Positions 6,139 through 6,636 of a stretch of 6,636 bases of DNA are shown in pieces. Positions within the stretch are counted from its first letter, which is position 1. Each line of letters begins with the position of its first letter. Below the pieces are notes generated by a model. The model was not told where the DNA came from. It ran no database searches and saw only the letters and a program-made list of their open reading frames with translations. The stretch comes from Gemmatimonadota bacterium (lineage in GTDB: Bacteria; JBHIER01; G020348925), in assembly GCA_020348925.1 (NCBI GenBank), contig CP070758.1, positions 466,597 through 473,232 of the forward strand, given 5' to 3'. The position numbers and the translations under genes are program-made.

Positions 6139-6636
6139 AGCGTATTCCCCGGATGAAAAATACTGGAATGCGGATTGATACCCCCTACCTGTCCTCGATT
6201 TCCCTTGCAGCTGCGTTGATTCTCACAGTATGTGTCTGTGGGGGTCAGCAGCCTACAAGCCTTGATGACGCGCTTGCTCTCTACTACGAAAACAGATTGG
6301 AGCAGGCATTGCCGCTCCTCCAGCGCGTGGCTTCGCGGCAGGGGAATGATGCCGAGACTCACGCCTGGCTGGCTGAGACCTGCCGGCGGTTGAGAATGAA
6401 AGACAACGCTGTGACCACTGCGATGAGAGCCCTCCAACTCGATCCATGCAACAGCTTCGCCCATACGGTCATTGCCGATGCCTGCCACCGTCCCCCCGGA
6501 GACGGGAAGCTGTCGGCCTCAGATACCACGGTGGTTCACATCAACAGAGCGCTAGGGTGCGATTCTACCGATGGAAATGGTTGGGTGTTTCTCTGCGTGG
6601 AAGCCATGCTCCGCGGGAAATTTGATGTGATGCGCA
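6135..6636 (+). CDS. exported TPR-repeat protein, N-terminal part (3' end beyond window)
   Basis: An open frame with a GTG start runs to the window end, giving 167 codons and no stop. Residues about 8-38 form an export signal: basic start, then SISLAAALILTVCVCGG. The two cysteines suggest a possible lipoprotein, but Val just before each Cys departs from the standard lipobox, so this is uncertain. From about residue 43 the sequence has the helical, Ala/Leu-spaced pattern of tetratricopeptide repeats: LDDALALYYENRLEQALPLL, then AETHAWLAETCRRLRMKDNA with MRALQLDPCNSFAHTVIADA, and a further unit near the edge (INRALGCD to GWVFLCVEAMLRGKFD). TPRs mediate protein-protein contacts, so a periplasmic or outer-membrane-associated scaffold role is plausible. 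It follows the protease by 76 bp on the same strand with no visible terminator, so co-transcription is possible. The specific function is not recognisable. Confidence 0.8.
   Translation, partial: MKRIPRMKNTGMRIDTPYLSSISLAAALILTVCVCGGQQPTSLDDALALYYENRLEQALPLLQRVASRQGNDAETHAWLAETCRRLRMKDNAVTTAMRALQLDPCNSFAHTVIADACHRPPGDGKLSASDTTVVHINRALGCDSTDGNGWVFLCVEAMLRGKFDVMR

Noticed and set aside
6090-6488. 132-codon minus-strand frame near the right edge
   Set aside because: It is opposite the TPR gene, whose plus-strand frame has a good ribosome binding site, a signal peptide and TPR pattern.

Overview
The window suggests an uncultured bacterium of the FCB superphylum (Zixibacteria, KSB1, Marinimicrobia or Latescibacteria-like) rather than a classical Bacteroidota. 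This is an inference. It rests on a C-terminal module of the Por/type IX secretion (T9SS type A) sorting type containing NYPNPFNPTT, on dockerin-like EF-hand pairs and thrombospondin type 3 repeats in secreted proteins, and on clear Shine-Dalgarno sequences (AGGAGG, GGAGG) and sigma-70-like promoter boxes, which Bacteroidota usually lack.

Layout. Positions 1-494 (minus strand) hold the N-terminal part of lipA, lipoyl synthase, running off the left edge. A divergent, AT-rich intergenic region (495-784) carries a candidate promoter for each direction and a 20-nt interrupted palindrome. Positions 785-2794 (plus) encode a secreted multidomain alpha/beta-hydrolase esterase ending in a dockerin-like pair. 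A 558-bp gap (2795-3352) holds a 91-bp MITE/REP-like inverted-repeat element (2907-2997) and a 17-nt perfect hairpin. Positions 3353-6058 (plus) encode a 901-aa secreted papain-family (C1A) cysteine protease. Its modules in order are signal peptide, propeptide, peptidase, a Hydin-like Ig domain apparently split by a jelly-roll insertion, TSP3 repeats, a dockerin-like pair and a T9SS-like sorting domain. From 6135 (plus) a signal-bearing TPR protein starts at GTG and runs off the right edge.

How they work together. lipA is a housekeeping cofactor gene with no evident link to its neighbours. The esterase and protease are both exported and both carry dockerin-like calcium-binding pairs, which suggests extracellular degradation of polymers or proteins with shared docking or calcium-dependent folding. 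Only the protease has a sorting domain, so the two may reach or stay at the surface differently. Protease and TPR gene are 76 bp apart and could be co-transcribed. I found no RNA genes, CRISPR arrays, transposase genes or convincing intrinsic terminators.
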